9,177 nt of DNA from an uncultured Prevotellaceae bacterium (GTDB taxonomy: Bacteria; Bacteroidota; Bacteroidia; Bacteroidales; Muribaculaceae). The notes beneath the pieces are model-generated. The model ran no database searches and was not told where the DNA came from. It was given only the letters and a program-made list of their open reading frames with translations. Location of the stretch: contig CALAVD010000160.1 in NCBI GenBank assembly GCA_937892085.1, positions 1 to 9,177 of the forward strand. The letters run 5' to 3'. The position numbers and the translations under genes were made by a program. Below are positions 1 through 5,115 of this stretch, in pieces (positions within the stretch are counted from its first letter, which is position 1; each line of letters opens with the position of its first letter).

Positions 1-796
1 GATGACCCATTGAGGCCTGTGCCTGTGCTATCTCGCACTCATGGTGTGGGAACACGAGGTCCATGCCGCCACCGTGGATGTCGAAGTGGGCTCCTAAGTA
101 TTTGCGGCCCATTGCGGTACACTCGCAGTGCCAGCCGGGGAAGCCGTCGCTCCATGGCGATGGCCATCGCATGATGTGTTCGGGCTGAGCCTTCTTCCAC
201 AGGGCGAAGTCGGCCTGATTGCGCTTCTCGTCAACGCCCTCGAGGGTGCGGCTGTTGTTAATCACGTCTTCGAGGTTTCGACCGCTGAGACGGCCATATT
301 TATGGTCTTTGTTATATTTCTCCACGTCGAAATACACGCTGCCGTTGCTCTCGTAGGCATAGCCGTTGTCGAGGATTTCCTGCACTAACTGCTCCTGCTC
401 GATGATGTGGCCGGTGGCGTGCGGCTCAATGCTGGGTGGCAGCACGTTCAGCGCCTGCATGGCAGCATGGTAGCGGTTAGTGTAGAACTGCGCAATCTCC
501 ATTGGCTCGAGTTGCTCGAGGCGTGCTTTCTTTGCAATCTTGTCCTCGCCTTCGTCGGCATCATGCTCAAGGTGCCCCACATCGGTGATGTTGCGCACAT
601 AGCGGACCTTGTAGCCCAGGTGCTTGAGGTAGCGGAACAGCACGTCGAAGGTGATAGACGGGCGGGCGTGCCCCAGGTGCGGGTCGCCATAGACAGTGGG
701 TCCGCACACATACATCCCCACATGCGGCTCCTGCAAAGGTTTAAATAGCTCCTTGCGCCGGGTGAGGGTGTTGTATATAAATAGTTGATGAGTCAT
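1..796 (-). CDS. cysS: Cysteine--tRNA ligase, N-terminal part (cut by window edge)
   Basis: Class I aminoacyl-tRNA synthetase that activates cysteine with ATP and charges tRNA-Cys in the cytoplasm. Reading down from the ATG at 796-794, 265 codons are open to the window edge, so there is no stop and the gene continues beyond it; the family is usually about 460-500 residues. The protein begins MTHQLFIYNTLTRRKELF. The nucleotide-binding signature HLGH is at residues 40-43. The zinc ligands expected for the family are visible: Cys31 in YVCGPTVYG, Cys224 in WHCECTAMG, and His251/Glu255 in FPHHECEIAQ. The C-terminal KMSKS loop and anticodon-binding domain lie outside the window. The gene follows the DUF3467 gene on the same strand after 75 bp. 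I see no TAnnTTTG box directly upstream, so it may be read through from that gene. Identity is very secure. Confidence 0.97.
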   Translation of the reverse strand, partial: MTHQLFIYNTLTRRKELFKPLQEPHVGMYVCGPTVYGDPHLGHARPSITFDVLFRYLKHLGYKVRYVRNITDVGHLEHDADEGEDKIAKKARLEQLEPMEIAQFYTNRYHAAMQALNVLPPSIEPHATGHIIEQEQLVQEILDNGYAYESNGSVYFDVEKYNKDHKYGRLSGRNLEDVINNSRTLEGVDEKRNQADFALWKKAQPEHIMRWPSPWSDGFPGWHCECTAMGRKYLGAHFDIHGGGMDLVFPHHECEIAQAQASMGH

Positions 797-871
797 CGTC
801 GCTTGTTATGCTTAGTGGTTCTAGAATTTTTAGATTCTCTAGAATATTACGCATTATGCATTATGCATTGA
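797..871. repeat. Repeat-rich spacer between the DUF3467 gene and cysS
   Basis: This 75-bp spacer holds two kinds of short repeat. Around 851-870 the unit GCATTAT occurs twice followed by GCATTG, a 7-bp tandem repeat. Around 819-845 are the palindrome TTCTAGAA (819-826) and the inverted repeat ATTCT-CT-AGAAT (834-845). TTCTAGA at 819-825 is also complementary to TCTAGAA at 838-844, so a hairpin could form in the minus-strand transcript. There is no T-run after it, so I do not call it a terminator. Confidence 0.6.
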
Positions 872-1195
872 TTAGGCTTGTCCTTTTGGCAGGGGGAAGT
901 CCATGATGGTATTGTTGGGGTTGTTCACTTGGCGGGGCTTGATTTCGCCGAAGTGTGCCTCATACTTGTCCACGTTCTCCTTCAACGCGAAGAGCAGCTG
1001 CTTGGCGTTCTCTGGAGTCATGATGATGCGGCTCTGCACGCGAGCCTTGGGCGTGTTAGGTGCCACAAATATCATGTCCATCACAAAGTCGTTGGGAGAG
1101 TGAGAGATAACTGCCAGGTTAGCATAGCGGCCCTGCATCTCATCGTTAGGAACTTCAATTTGAATCTGGTTTTGTTTCTTGTTTTCGTTTGCCAT
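872..1195 (-). CDS. DUF3467 family protein
   Basis: A 107-residue soluble protein of the DUF3467 family, common in Bacteroidota and without an established molecular function. Recognition rests on the run IQIEVPNDEMQGRYANLAVISHSPNDFVMDMIFVAP spread over residues 11-47 and the following RVQSRIIMTPENAKQLLFALKENVDKYEAHFGEI, which together make up nearly the whole family domain. The length is normal for the family. No signal peptide or membrane segment is present; the N-terminus is short, polar and Lys/Gln-rich. The ATG is about 32 nt downstream of the start predicted from a clear TATCTTTG -7 box, which supports this start. It is followed by cysS after 75 bp on the same strand. Family assignment is firm; function is unknown, and the domain's small size gives no catalytic motif to comment on. 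Confidence 0.93.
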   Translation of the reverse strand: MANENKKQNQIQIEVPNDEMQGRYANLAVISHSPNDFVMDMIFVAPNTPKARVQSRIIMTPENAKQLLFALKENVDKYEAHFGEIKPRQVNNPNNTIMDFPLPKGQA

Positions 1196-1234
1196 TTCTG
1201 TAATATTTTTATGTGTTAATATTCATTTGAAGTG

Positions 1235-1242
1235 CAAAGATA
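1235..1242 (-). promoter_or_regulatory. Bacteroidota -7 promoter element for the DUF3467 gene
   Basis: The minus strand reads TATCTTTG followed by C, an exact match to TAnnTTTG. Transcription would start near 1228, giving a leader of about 32 nt. No clear TTTG -33 box is seen at 19-22 bp upstream; that stretch is a run of AACTAAAA-like sequence. Confidence 0.75.
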
Positions 1243-1389
1243 CACAAAATTAGTTTTAGTTATTATTTTTTAGTTGCCAGTTTTTAGTTTTTTTCTTTCT
1301 TGTGTAAAGCGATTGTCCCCGTTGTTTAAAAATTGTCACAGCAATTATAGCACCACAGGTCGCCGCCATTGTAATTTTTTATGTGAGGG
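1243..1389. other. Intergenic spacer with AGTT/AACT-type repeats and a weak hairpin
   Basis: No gene is supported here. From about 1250 to 1292 the plus strand is a T-rich run with recurring TAGTT (1251, 1271 and 1285), a looser relative of the AGTT/AACT repeats at 4986-5020 and 8403-8460. From about 1309 to 1360 the composition becomes mixed; ATTGTC occurs at 1312 and 1332, a 20-bp interval. On the minus strand the arms AATTG/CAATT (about 1331-1346) are followed by TTT, a possible but weak terminator for the lipoprotein gene. Confidence 0.45.
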
Positions 1390-2100
1390 TTATTTGCTTG
1401 CTTTTGCCTCTTTGCACTGTGTGTACATGGCTGGGCAGTTGCTTACCACGAAGTATTTGCTGCCCTCGGGCTTTACTACCTCCACGCCGCGCCAGTTGGT
1501 GTCCCAACCCTTGCTGTCGATGAGCAGATAGATGACGGTGCCGTGCAGCATCTGGCTCTCCTGATACTTCTTGTTTGGGTCAACCTTCATTTTGATGGAG
1601 TAGGGTGGCTCCACGGTATAACCGTTCTCGGGTGTGGCGCCGTCGAGCATCGTCCATGCTATATAGGGGCGGGCATAAAACTGGTCTTTGCCCATAATTT
1701 CGCGCAGACGCTCTACGGTGCTGTTGTAGTTGGTCTGGGTATTGTTCATTCGCAGTGCCTCTTCTCCGTCGGTGCGGTTGTTGCGGTAGAGCTCAAACGC
1801 CATCACTTGCAATGCAGCAGCGCCTTGAGGCTCATTGCCAAGCGCTTCTTGCATCTGTTTCCACTCGTCAATATTTTTGGGAAAGGCATTAAACTCCACG
1901 CTTGTTGTAGCGTCAGGATTCCAAGTGCTGTGGTCGATGTCTCCTTTGCAAGCCGCCTCAAGATTGGTATTCTCATCAACTTTGCTTGACAGTTGTGACT
2001 CAGAATCTTTTTCTTTTGTGGTTTGATTGCACGCTGTGTTAGTGGCTCCCACAATAAATATAGTTGCCAATGCCATAATAATTGCTTTTGAGATTTTCAT
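1390..2100 (-). CDS. Unrecognised secreted lipoprotein
   Basis: A 236-residue protein I cannot place in a named family. Residues 1-23 look like a lipoprotein signal: basic start MKISK, hydrophobic stretch IIMALATIFIVGA, then NTAC with the presumed lipidated Cys24. A polar, charged linker (about 25-60) follows, then a globular part with EWKQMQEALGNEPQGAAALQVMAFELYR split over residues 79-106, and a C-terminal region with WTMLDGATPENGY (149-161) and WDTNWRGVEVVKPEGSKYFV (199-218). It probably sits in the outer or inner membrane facing the periplasm or surface; the residues after Cys24 are not a clear surface-export signal. I chose the ATG at 2100 rather than the in-frame ATG at 2127, because a well-formed promoter (2132-2163) would start transcription near 2125. 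No enzyme motif is visible. Confidence 0.85.
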   Translation of the reverse strand: MKISKAIIMALATIFIVGATNTACNQTTKEKDSESQLSSKVDENTNLEAACKGDIDHSTWNPDATTSVEFNAFPKNIDEWKQMQEALGNEPQGAAALQVMAFELYRNNRTDGEEALRMNNTQTNYNSTVERLREIMGKDQFYARPYIAWTMLDGATPENGYTVEPPYSIKMKVDPNKKYQESQMLHGTVIYLLIDSKGWDTNWRGVEVVKPEGSKYFVVSNCPAMYTQCKEAKASK

Positions 2101-2131
2101 GTTATCTTGTTTTTTTGTGTTATACAATTCA

Positions 2132-2163
2132 CAAAAGTAGGTGTTTTACCGCATAAACGCAAA
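2132..2163 (-). promoter_or_regulatory. Promoter for the lipoprotein gene
   Basis: On the minus strand TTTG (2163-2160) is followed after exactly 20 nt by TACTTTTG (2139-2132), matching both the -33 and the -7 consensus of Bacteroidota sigma-ABfr promoters. Transcription would start near 2125, so the start codon at 2100 has a leader of about 25 nt. Confidence 0.82.
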
Positions 2164-2187
2164 AAAATCACGAAAAATCAACTAACA

Positions 2188-2219
2188 CTTGCTCTTTCGG
2201 TGACTTTGTGGTAATTTTG
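2188..2219 (+). promoter_or_regulatory. Promoter for the O-methyltransferase gene
   Basis: CTTG (2188-2191), a 20-nt spacer, then TAATTTTG (2212-2219) gives a good -33/-7 pair pointing right. The start would be near 2226, leaving a leader of about 130 nt filled with repeats. It lies back to back with the lipoprotein promoter; the two -33 boxes are 24 bp apart. Confidence 0.8.
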
Positions 2220-2232
2220 CGCCAGCAAATAA

Positions 2233-2355
2233 GCCGACAAGGGACAAGCTGACAAGCCAAGTGGCAATCACAACTATTGCCTCGTTTGCTTGTTTCTCGT
2301 TTACCTGTTTGCTACCGTTGCCTTGTTTGCTTGTTTACTCGTAAGCTTGTTAGCT
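2233..2355 (+). repeat. Inverted arrays of short repeats in the methyltransferase leader
   Basis: The left part (2233-2260) carries ACAAG three times at 7-8 bp intervals. The right part (2281-2355) carries about nine roughly 8-bp units of the form CTYGTTTR: CTCGTTTG, CTTGTTT, CTCGTTTA, CCTGTTTG, an irregular 10-bp unit, CTTGTTTG, CTTGTTTA, CTCGTAAG and CTTGTTAG. The two parts are reverse complements in kind, so the transcript could fold back. The longest pairing I see is AGCTGACAAGC (2247-2257) with GCTTGTTAGCT (2345-2355), 11 pairs with one G-U, ending two bases before the start codon. Confidence 0.8.
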
Positions 2356-2357
2356 CT

Positions 2358-2996
2358 ATGATACAAGAACTTGAAGATTACATACTTGCCCACATCGATG
2401 CCGAGCCTGAGCATCTGCATCAGCTCGACCGCGACACTCACATCGAGTTGCTCTACTCGCGCATGTGTTCGGGGCATCTGCAGGGCAGAATGTTGAAGAT
2501 GCTCGTGCGCATGATACGCCCCAAGCGGGTGCTTGAGCTTGGCACCTACTCGGGTTACTCGGCGCAATGCCTTGCCGAGGGGCTGCTCGATGATGATGCC
2601 ATAATTCACAGCATCGAGATAGAGGATGAGTTGGAGGACTTTCTGCGCCGCCACTTTGAGCAATCGCCTGTAGGCGAAAGGATAAAGCTGCACATTGGCG
2701 ACTGCAACGAGATAGTACCACAGCTCGGCGGCGAGTTCGACTTAGTATTTATCGATGCCAACAAGCGGCAGTATGTCGATTATTTCAACCTCGTCATCGA
2801 CCACGTGAAGCCTGGCGGCTTCATAATCGCCGACAACACCCTGTGGGACGGCAAAGTCACCGACCTCCACGGCAAAAAAATGGACGACCAGACGCAAGGC
2901 ATCCTCGACTTCAACGACCTCGTAGCTCGCGACCCAAGAGTAGAGACCGTAATCCTGCCCCTGCGCGACGGGCTAACAATTTTATATAAAAAGTGA
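2358..2996 (+). CDS. SAM-dependent O-methyltransferase (COMT-like, Methyltransf_3 family)
   Basis: A 212-residue class I methyltransferase of the catechol-O-methyltransferase-like group (YrrM type), expected to move a methyl group from S-adenosylmethionine to a hydroxyl in a metal-dependent manner in the cytoplasm; the substrate cannot be told. Motif I, VLELGTYSGYSA, is at residues 58-69; the acidic SAM-ribose position is probably Glu87 in SIEIE; GDC (114-116) is the adenine-contact region. FIDANK (131-136) and ADNTLWDGKV (158-167) carry the acidic and Asn residues that bind the divalent metal in this family. Length is normal. I take the ATG at 2358: it starts MIQELEDYI, as expected for the family, while the in-frame extension to 2277 only translates the repeat array. 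The gene has its own promoter and ends in a hairpin, so it is probably monocistronic. Confidence 0.93.
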   Translation: MIQELEDYILAHIDAEPEHLHQLDRDTHIELLYSRMCSGHLQGRMLKMLVRMIRPKRVLELGTYSGYSAQCLAEGLLDDDAIIHSIEIEDELEDFLRRHFEQSPVGERIKLHIGDCNEIVPQLGGEFDLVFIDANKRQYVDYFNLVIDHVKPGGFIIADNTLWDGKVTDLHGKKMDDQTQGILDFNDLVARDPRVETVILPLRDGLTILYKK

Positions 2997-3028
2997 AGAA
3001 AAGTGGACAGTTCTTTTTTCTTCACTTT
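2990..3028 (+). terminator. Terminator-like hairpin overlapping the methyltransferase stop
   Basis: AAAGTGAAGAAAA (2990-3002) and TTTTCTTCACTTT (3016-3028) are a perfect 13-bp inverted repeat around a 13-nt loop. The stop codon TGA (2994-2996) lies inside the left arm. The stem is A/T-rich, and its 3' arm supplies the U-rich segment rather than a separate U-tail, so termination is plausible but not certain. Confidence 0.6.
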
Positions 3029-3229
3029 ATTGAAAAGACTGGCAAGGTGGGTGGGGTAAGAGTGGCACGCTCGGTTAATGACGACTTAGACCGTGAGGCA
3101 GTTAGAGTAATCAAACTACTGCCCGATTTTAACCCTGCCCGCAACGCAAAGGATGAACCAGTGAGGGTGTGGTACACGCTGCCCGTCACCTTCAAACTGC
3201 AAGAAAAGGAGCCTAAGGTGGTGGAATAA
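2993..3229 (+). pseudogene. Orphan TonB C-terminal-domain fragment
   Basis: The open frame of 78 codons starts at a GTG inside the hairpin, overlaps the methyltransferase stop (GTGA) and ends at TAA 3227-3229. From about residue 12 it reads as the C-terminal domain of a TonB energy transducer: FIEKTGKVGGVRVARSV (12-28), LDREAVRVIKLLPDFNPA (32-49), then PVRVWYTLPVTFKLQ (56-70), the strand that in TonB pairs with the TonB box of outer-membrane receptors. Full TonB proteins have over 200 residues, with a membrane anchor and Pro-rich linker; neither is present, and there is no room for them. The first 11 codons come from the hairpin and have no TonB likeness. I infer a remnant left by truncation or recombination. 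It could still be translated as a small soluble domain by coupling, but there is no evidence for that. Confidence 0.75.
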
Positions 3230-3255
3230 TATCATAACCCATACACTTTTTTTGT

Positions 3256-3295
3256 GGAAATGTGCGCCACTTTGGTACACATTTCATGGAAATGT
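3256..3295 (+). repeat. Operator-like repeats in the rbfA promoter region
   Basis: GAAATGTG (3257-3264) and CACATTTC (3278-3285) form a perfect 8-bp inverted repeat around 13 nt, and GGAAATGT recurs directly (3256-3263 and 3288-3295). The repeats cover the region upstream of the -7 box of rbfA. Binding by a dimeric regulator is possible but unproven. Confidence 0.45.
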
Positions 3296-3297
3296 AT

Positions 3298-3305
3298 TAC
3301 CTTTG
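3298..3305 (+). promoter_or_regulatory. Promoter -7 element for rbfA
   Basis: TACCTTTG followed by C is an exact TAnnTTTG match. The nearest TTTG upstream (3271-3274) is 23 nt away, longer than the usual 19-21, so the -33 assignment is weak. The start would be near 3312, giving a leader of about 15 nt. Confidence 0.7.
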
Positions 3306-3326
3306 CATATAATAAAAGCATAATTT

Positions 3327-3662
3327 ATGGAATCAACAAGAATACAGAAAATACAACGACAGATACAGAAGGACCTGAGTGAGATTTTCCGCGAGGACAC
3401 TGCCAAGATGCGTGGTGTGATAGTGAGTGTGAGCAATGTGCGCGTGTCGCCCGACCTGAGCATCGCGCGTGTACACCTGAGCGTGTTCCCCAGCGAGCGC
3501 GGGCAGGAAATCATCGACACTGCCAACCGCAACGAGAAGACCATCCGCTACGCATTAGCGCAGCGCGTGCGCAACCAGTTGCGCAAGACTCCCGAGCTGG
3601 TGTTCTATATCGACGACTCGCTCGACTACATCGAGCACATCGATGAGTTGCTGAAGAAGTAA
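3327..3662 (+). CDS. rbfA: Ribosome-binding factor A
   Basis: A 111-residue protein matching RbfA, the small KH-fold factor that binds the 30S subunit and acts in late 16S rRNA 5'-end maturation, with a link to cold adaptation in model bacteria. The family pattern is clear: a basic N-terminal helix (STRIQKIQRQIQKDLSEIF, residues 3-21), the strand segment VSPDLSIARVHLSVFP (40-55), the helix with YALAQRVRNQLRKTPELVFYIDDSL split over 75-99, and a short acidic tail. Length is typical. The ATG at 3327 lies just downstream of a TACCTTTG promoter box. A LolC/E-type permease follows after 87 bp, an association also seen in Bacteroides-type genomes as far as I recall. Nothing is missing or unusual in the protein. 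Confidence 0.96.
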   Translation: MESTRIQKIQRQIQKDLSEIFREDTAKMRGVIVSVSNVRVSPDLSIARVHLSVFPSERGQEIIDTANRNEKTIRYALAQRVRNQLRKTPELVFYIDDSLDYIEHIDELLKK

Positions 3663-3707
3663 GACGCTTCGCTGGTTTTGCCTTCTCCTCAAATTTGCTA
3701 CTATTGG

Positions 3708-3741
3708 CTTGTTAACTTGTTTACTCGTTTACTTGTTTACT
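3708..3741 (+). repeat. Four tandem 8-bp CTTGTTTA units before the permease start
   Basis: CTTGTTAA (3708-3715), CTTGTTTA (3716-3723), CTCGTTTA (3724-3731), CTTGTTTA (3732-3739) and a final CT. The unit is the same as in the array before the methyltransferase at 2281-2355. It ends 8 bp before the TTG start codon. No complementary ACAAG arm lies in this spacer. Confidence 0.85.
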
Positions 3742-3749
3742 AAAAAACC

Positions 3750-4985
3750 TTGGCTCTGTCATTAAAAATAGCGTTGCGCTACTTGAAGTCGAAAAAGGCG
3801 CATAATGCTGTTAACATCATCAGCATCATCTCGATATGCGGAGTGGTGGTAACCACTGCGGCGCTGGTGTGTGTGCTCAGCGTGTTCAATGGCTTCTCAG
3901 ATGTGATACAGGGCAAGTTGGCAAAACTTGACCCGCAAATTGCAGTATGCCCTGCCGAGGGCAAGACAATAAGCAACGCCGACAGCGCAGTTGCTGTTAT
4001 TTCACAGGTTGAAGGTGTTGACAAGGCGATGCCGGTGATTGAGGATCAAGCCCTTGCCATCTTCGTCGATTATCAGATGCCGTTGCGCCTGAAAGGTGTT
4101 CCAGCCAATTATAACGAGATTAACTCTATCGACAGCGTGATAGTCGATGGCTCGTTTGCCCTTGAAGATGAAGTGGGCAACAGCTATGCTGTGGTGGGTG
4201 TGGGACCTGCCGTGAACCTGAGGCTTCAGGCCAATAGTTTGCGCTTGCTCCATCTCTACGCACCCCGCCGTGAAGGGCAGGTGAATGTTGCCAATCCTGT
4301 TGATGCTTTCACCAGCGATTCACTGTTTGTGAAAGGTGTGTTCCAGGTGCAGCAAGACTCTTATGACCAGGACCTTATCTTCGTGCCCATCGACAAGGCG
4401 CGTGAGCTCTTCGACTACGATACCGAGGCCACACAAATAGAGCTGAAGCTCAAGGGCGGCGTTAAGGAGAAAGATGTCATCAAGCGTCTTGAGCAGGCTC
4501 TCGGGCCGAATTTTGAGGTGAAAGACCGCCTCAAGCAGCAGTCGGAGTCGTTCCGCATGGTGAATGTGGAGAAATGGGTGACATTTTTGTTGCTCACGTT
4601 TATCATGATTATCGCTACGTTCAACATAATCAGCACCTTGTCGCTACTCATCATCGAGAAGGATGAGAGCATACGCACCTTCCAAAACTTGGGTGCTACC
4701 GGCAAGCAGATTACGCGCATCTTTGTCGCCGAGGGATGGCTCATCACCATGCTCGGAGCACTGCTGGGAATAGTGCTGGGCTTGCTGCTGTGCCTGGGTC
4801 AGCAGACCTTCGGGTGGCTCAAGATTGGTGCCGACCCCACCCAGGTCATTGTCAACGCTTATCCAGTGAAAGTGGTATGGGCCGACATGCTGGTGGTTCT
4901 GCTGCTCGTTGCCGCTATCGGTTTCGTGACCTCGCTGGTGACCAGCACAATTATGCGTCGCCGCCTGCGAACAGGTCATAGTTGA
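3750..4985 (+). CDS. ABC transporter permease, LolC/LolE (FtsX-like) family
   Basis: A 411-residue inner-membrane permease of the FtsX/MacB superfamily with LolC/LolE architecture. In that family, together with an ATPase such as LolD, it releases lipoproteins from the inner membrane for transfer to the outer membrane; no ATPase gene is in the window. Four membrane segments are visible at about 20-46, 276-303, 326-350 and 378-402, with a large periplasmic domain (about 47-275) between the first two. The cytoplasmic loop EKDESIRTFQNLGATGKQITRIF (303-325) is the family's coupling segment. The start is taken as TTG at 3750, since MALSLKIALRYLKSKKAHNAVNIIS is the normal family N-terminus and no in-frame ATG fits. 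The last codons (His-Ser-stop) run straight into an AGTT-type repeat. No promoter is seen in the 87 bp after rbfA, so co-transcription is likely. Confidence 0.92.
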   Translation: MALSLKIALRYLKSKKAHNAVNIISIISICGVVVTTAALVCVLSVFNGFSDVIQGKLAKLDPQIAVCPAEGKTISNADSAVAVISQVEGVDKAMPVIEDQALAIFVDYQMPLRLKGVPANYNEINSIDSVIVDGSFALEDEVGNSYAVVGVGPAVNLRLQANSLRLLHLYAPRREGQVNVANPVDAFTSDSLFVKGVFQVQQDSYDQDLIFVPIDKARELFDYDTEATQIELKLKGGVKEKDVIKRLEQALGPNFEVKDRLKQQSESFRMVNVEKWVTFLLLTFIMIIATFNIISTLSLLIIEKDESIRTFQNLGATGKQITRIFVAEGWLITMLGALLGIVLGLLLCLGQQTFGWLKIGADPTQVIVNAYPVKVVWADMLVVLLLVAAIGFVTSLVTSTIMRRRLRTGHS

Positions 4986-5020
4986 TAGTTCACAGTTTAT
5001 AGTTCACAGTTCATAGTTTC
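4986..5020 (+). repeat. 14-bp tandem repeat (TAGTTCACAGTTYA) after the permease gene
   Basis: TAGTTCACAGTTTA (4986-4999), TAGTTCACAGTTCA (5000-5013) and a partial TAGTTTC (5014-5020). The permease stop region just upstream (CATAGTTGA, 4977-4985) resembles a further unit, so the repeat appears to reach the end of the coding sequence. AGTTTATAGTT (4994-5004) recurs as its exact reverse complement at 8418-8428 before nadB. Confidence 0.8.
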
Positions 5021-5115
5021 ATTGGCATAGAATTTGCTTTATTGTCTAAAATTGTGAAGAGTAAGAGAGAGTGAAACACCTAAAAAACTCATAAAACTCC
5101 AAACACTAAACTTTT

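Noticed and set aside
128..748. Open plus-strand and alternate minus-frame ORFs opposite cysS
   Set aside because: They are shadows of the cysS frame, which reads continuously with HLGH and zinc-ligand motifs but lacks a stop because of the window edge.
1331..1346. Rho-independent terminator of the lipoprotein gene
   Set aside because: The stem is only 5 A/T-rich pairs; mentioned in the spacer entry but not strong enough to call on its own.
2101..2127. Upstream ATG of the lipoprotein (nine extra codons)
   Set aside because: It lies at or before the transcription start predicted from the promoter at 2132-2163, and it would put a charged segment before the signal peptide.
2281..2355. CRISPR array
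   Set aside because: Units are about 8 bp with no unique spacers and no cas genes nearby; this is a short tandem repeat.
2277..2357. In-frame extension of the methyltransferase by 27 codons from a TTG
   Set aside because: It translates the tandem repeat array, has no family likeness, and the family N-terminus fits the ATG at 2358.
5028..5054. Promoter of the trypsin-fold peptidase gene (TAGAATTTG or TAAAATTG)
   Set aside because: Both differ from TAnnTTTG by spacing or one base, and no well-placed -33 box is present.
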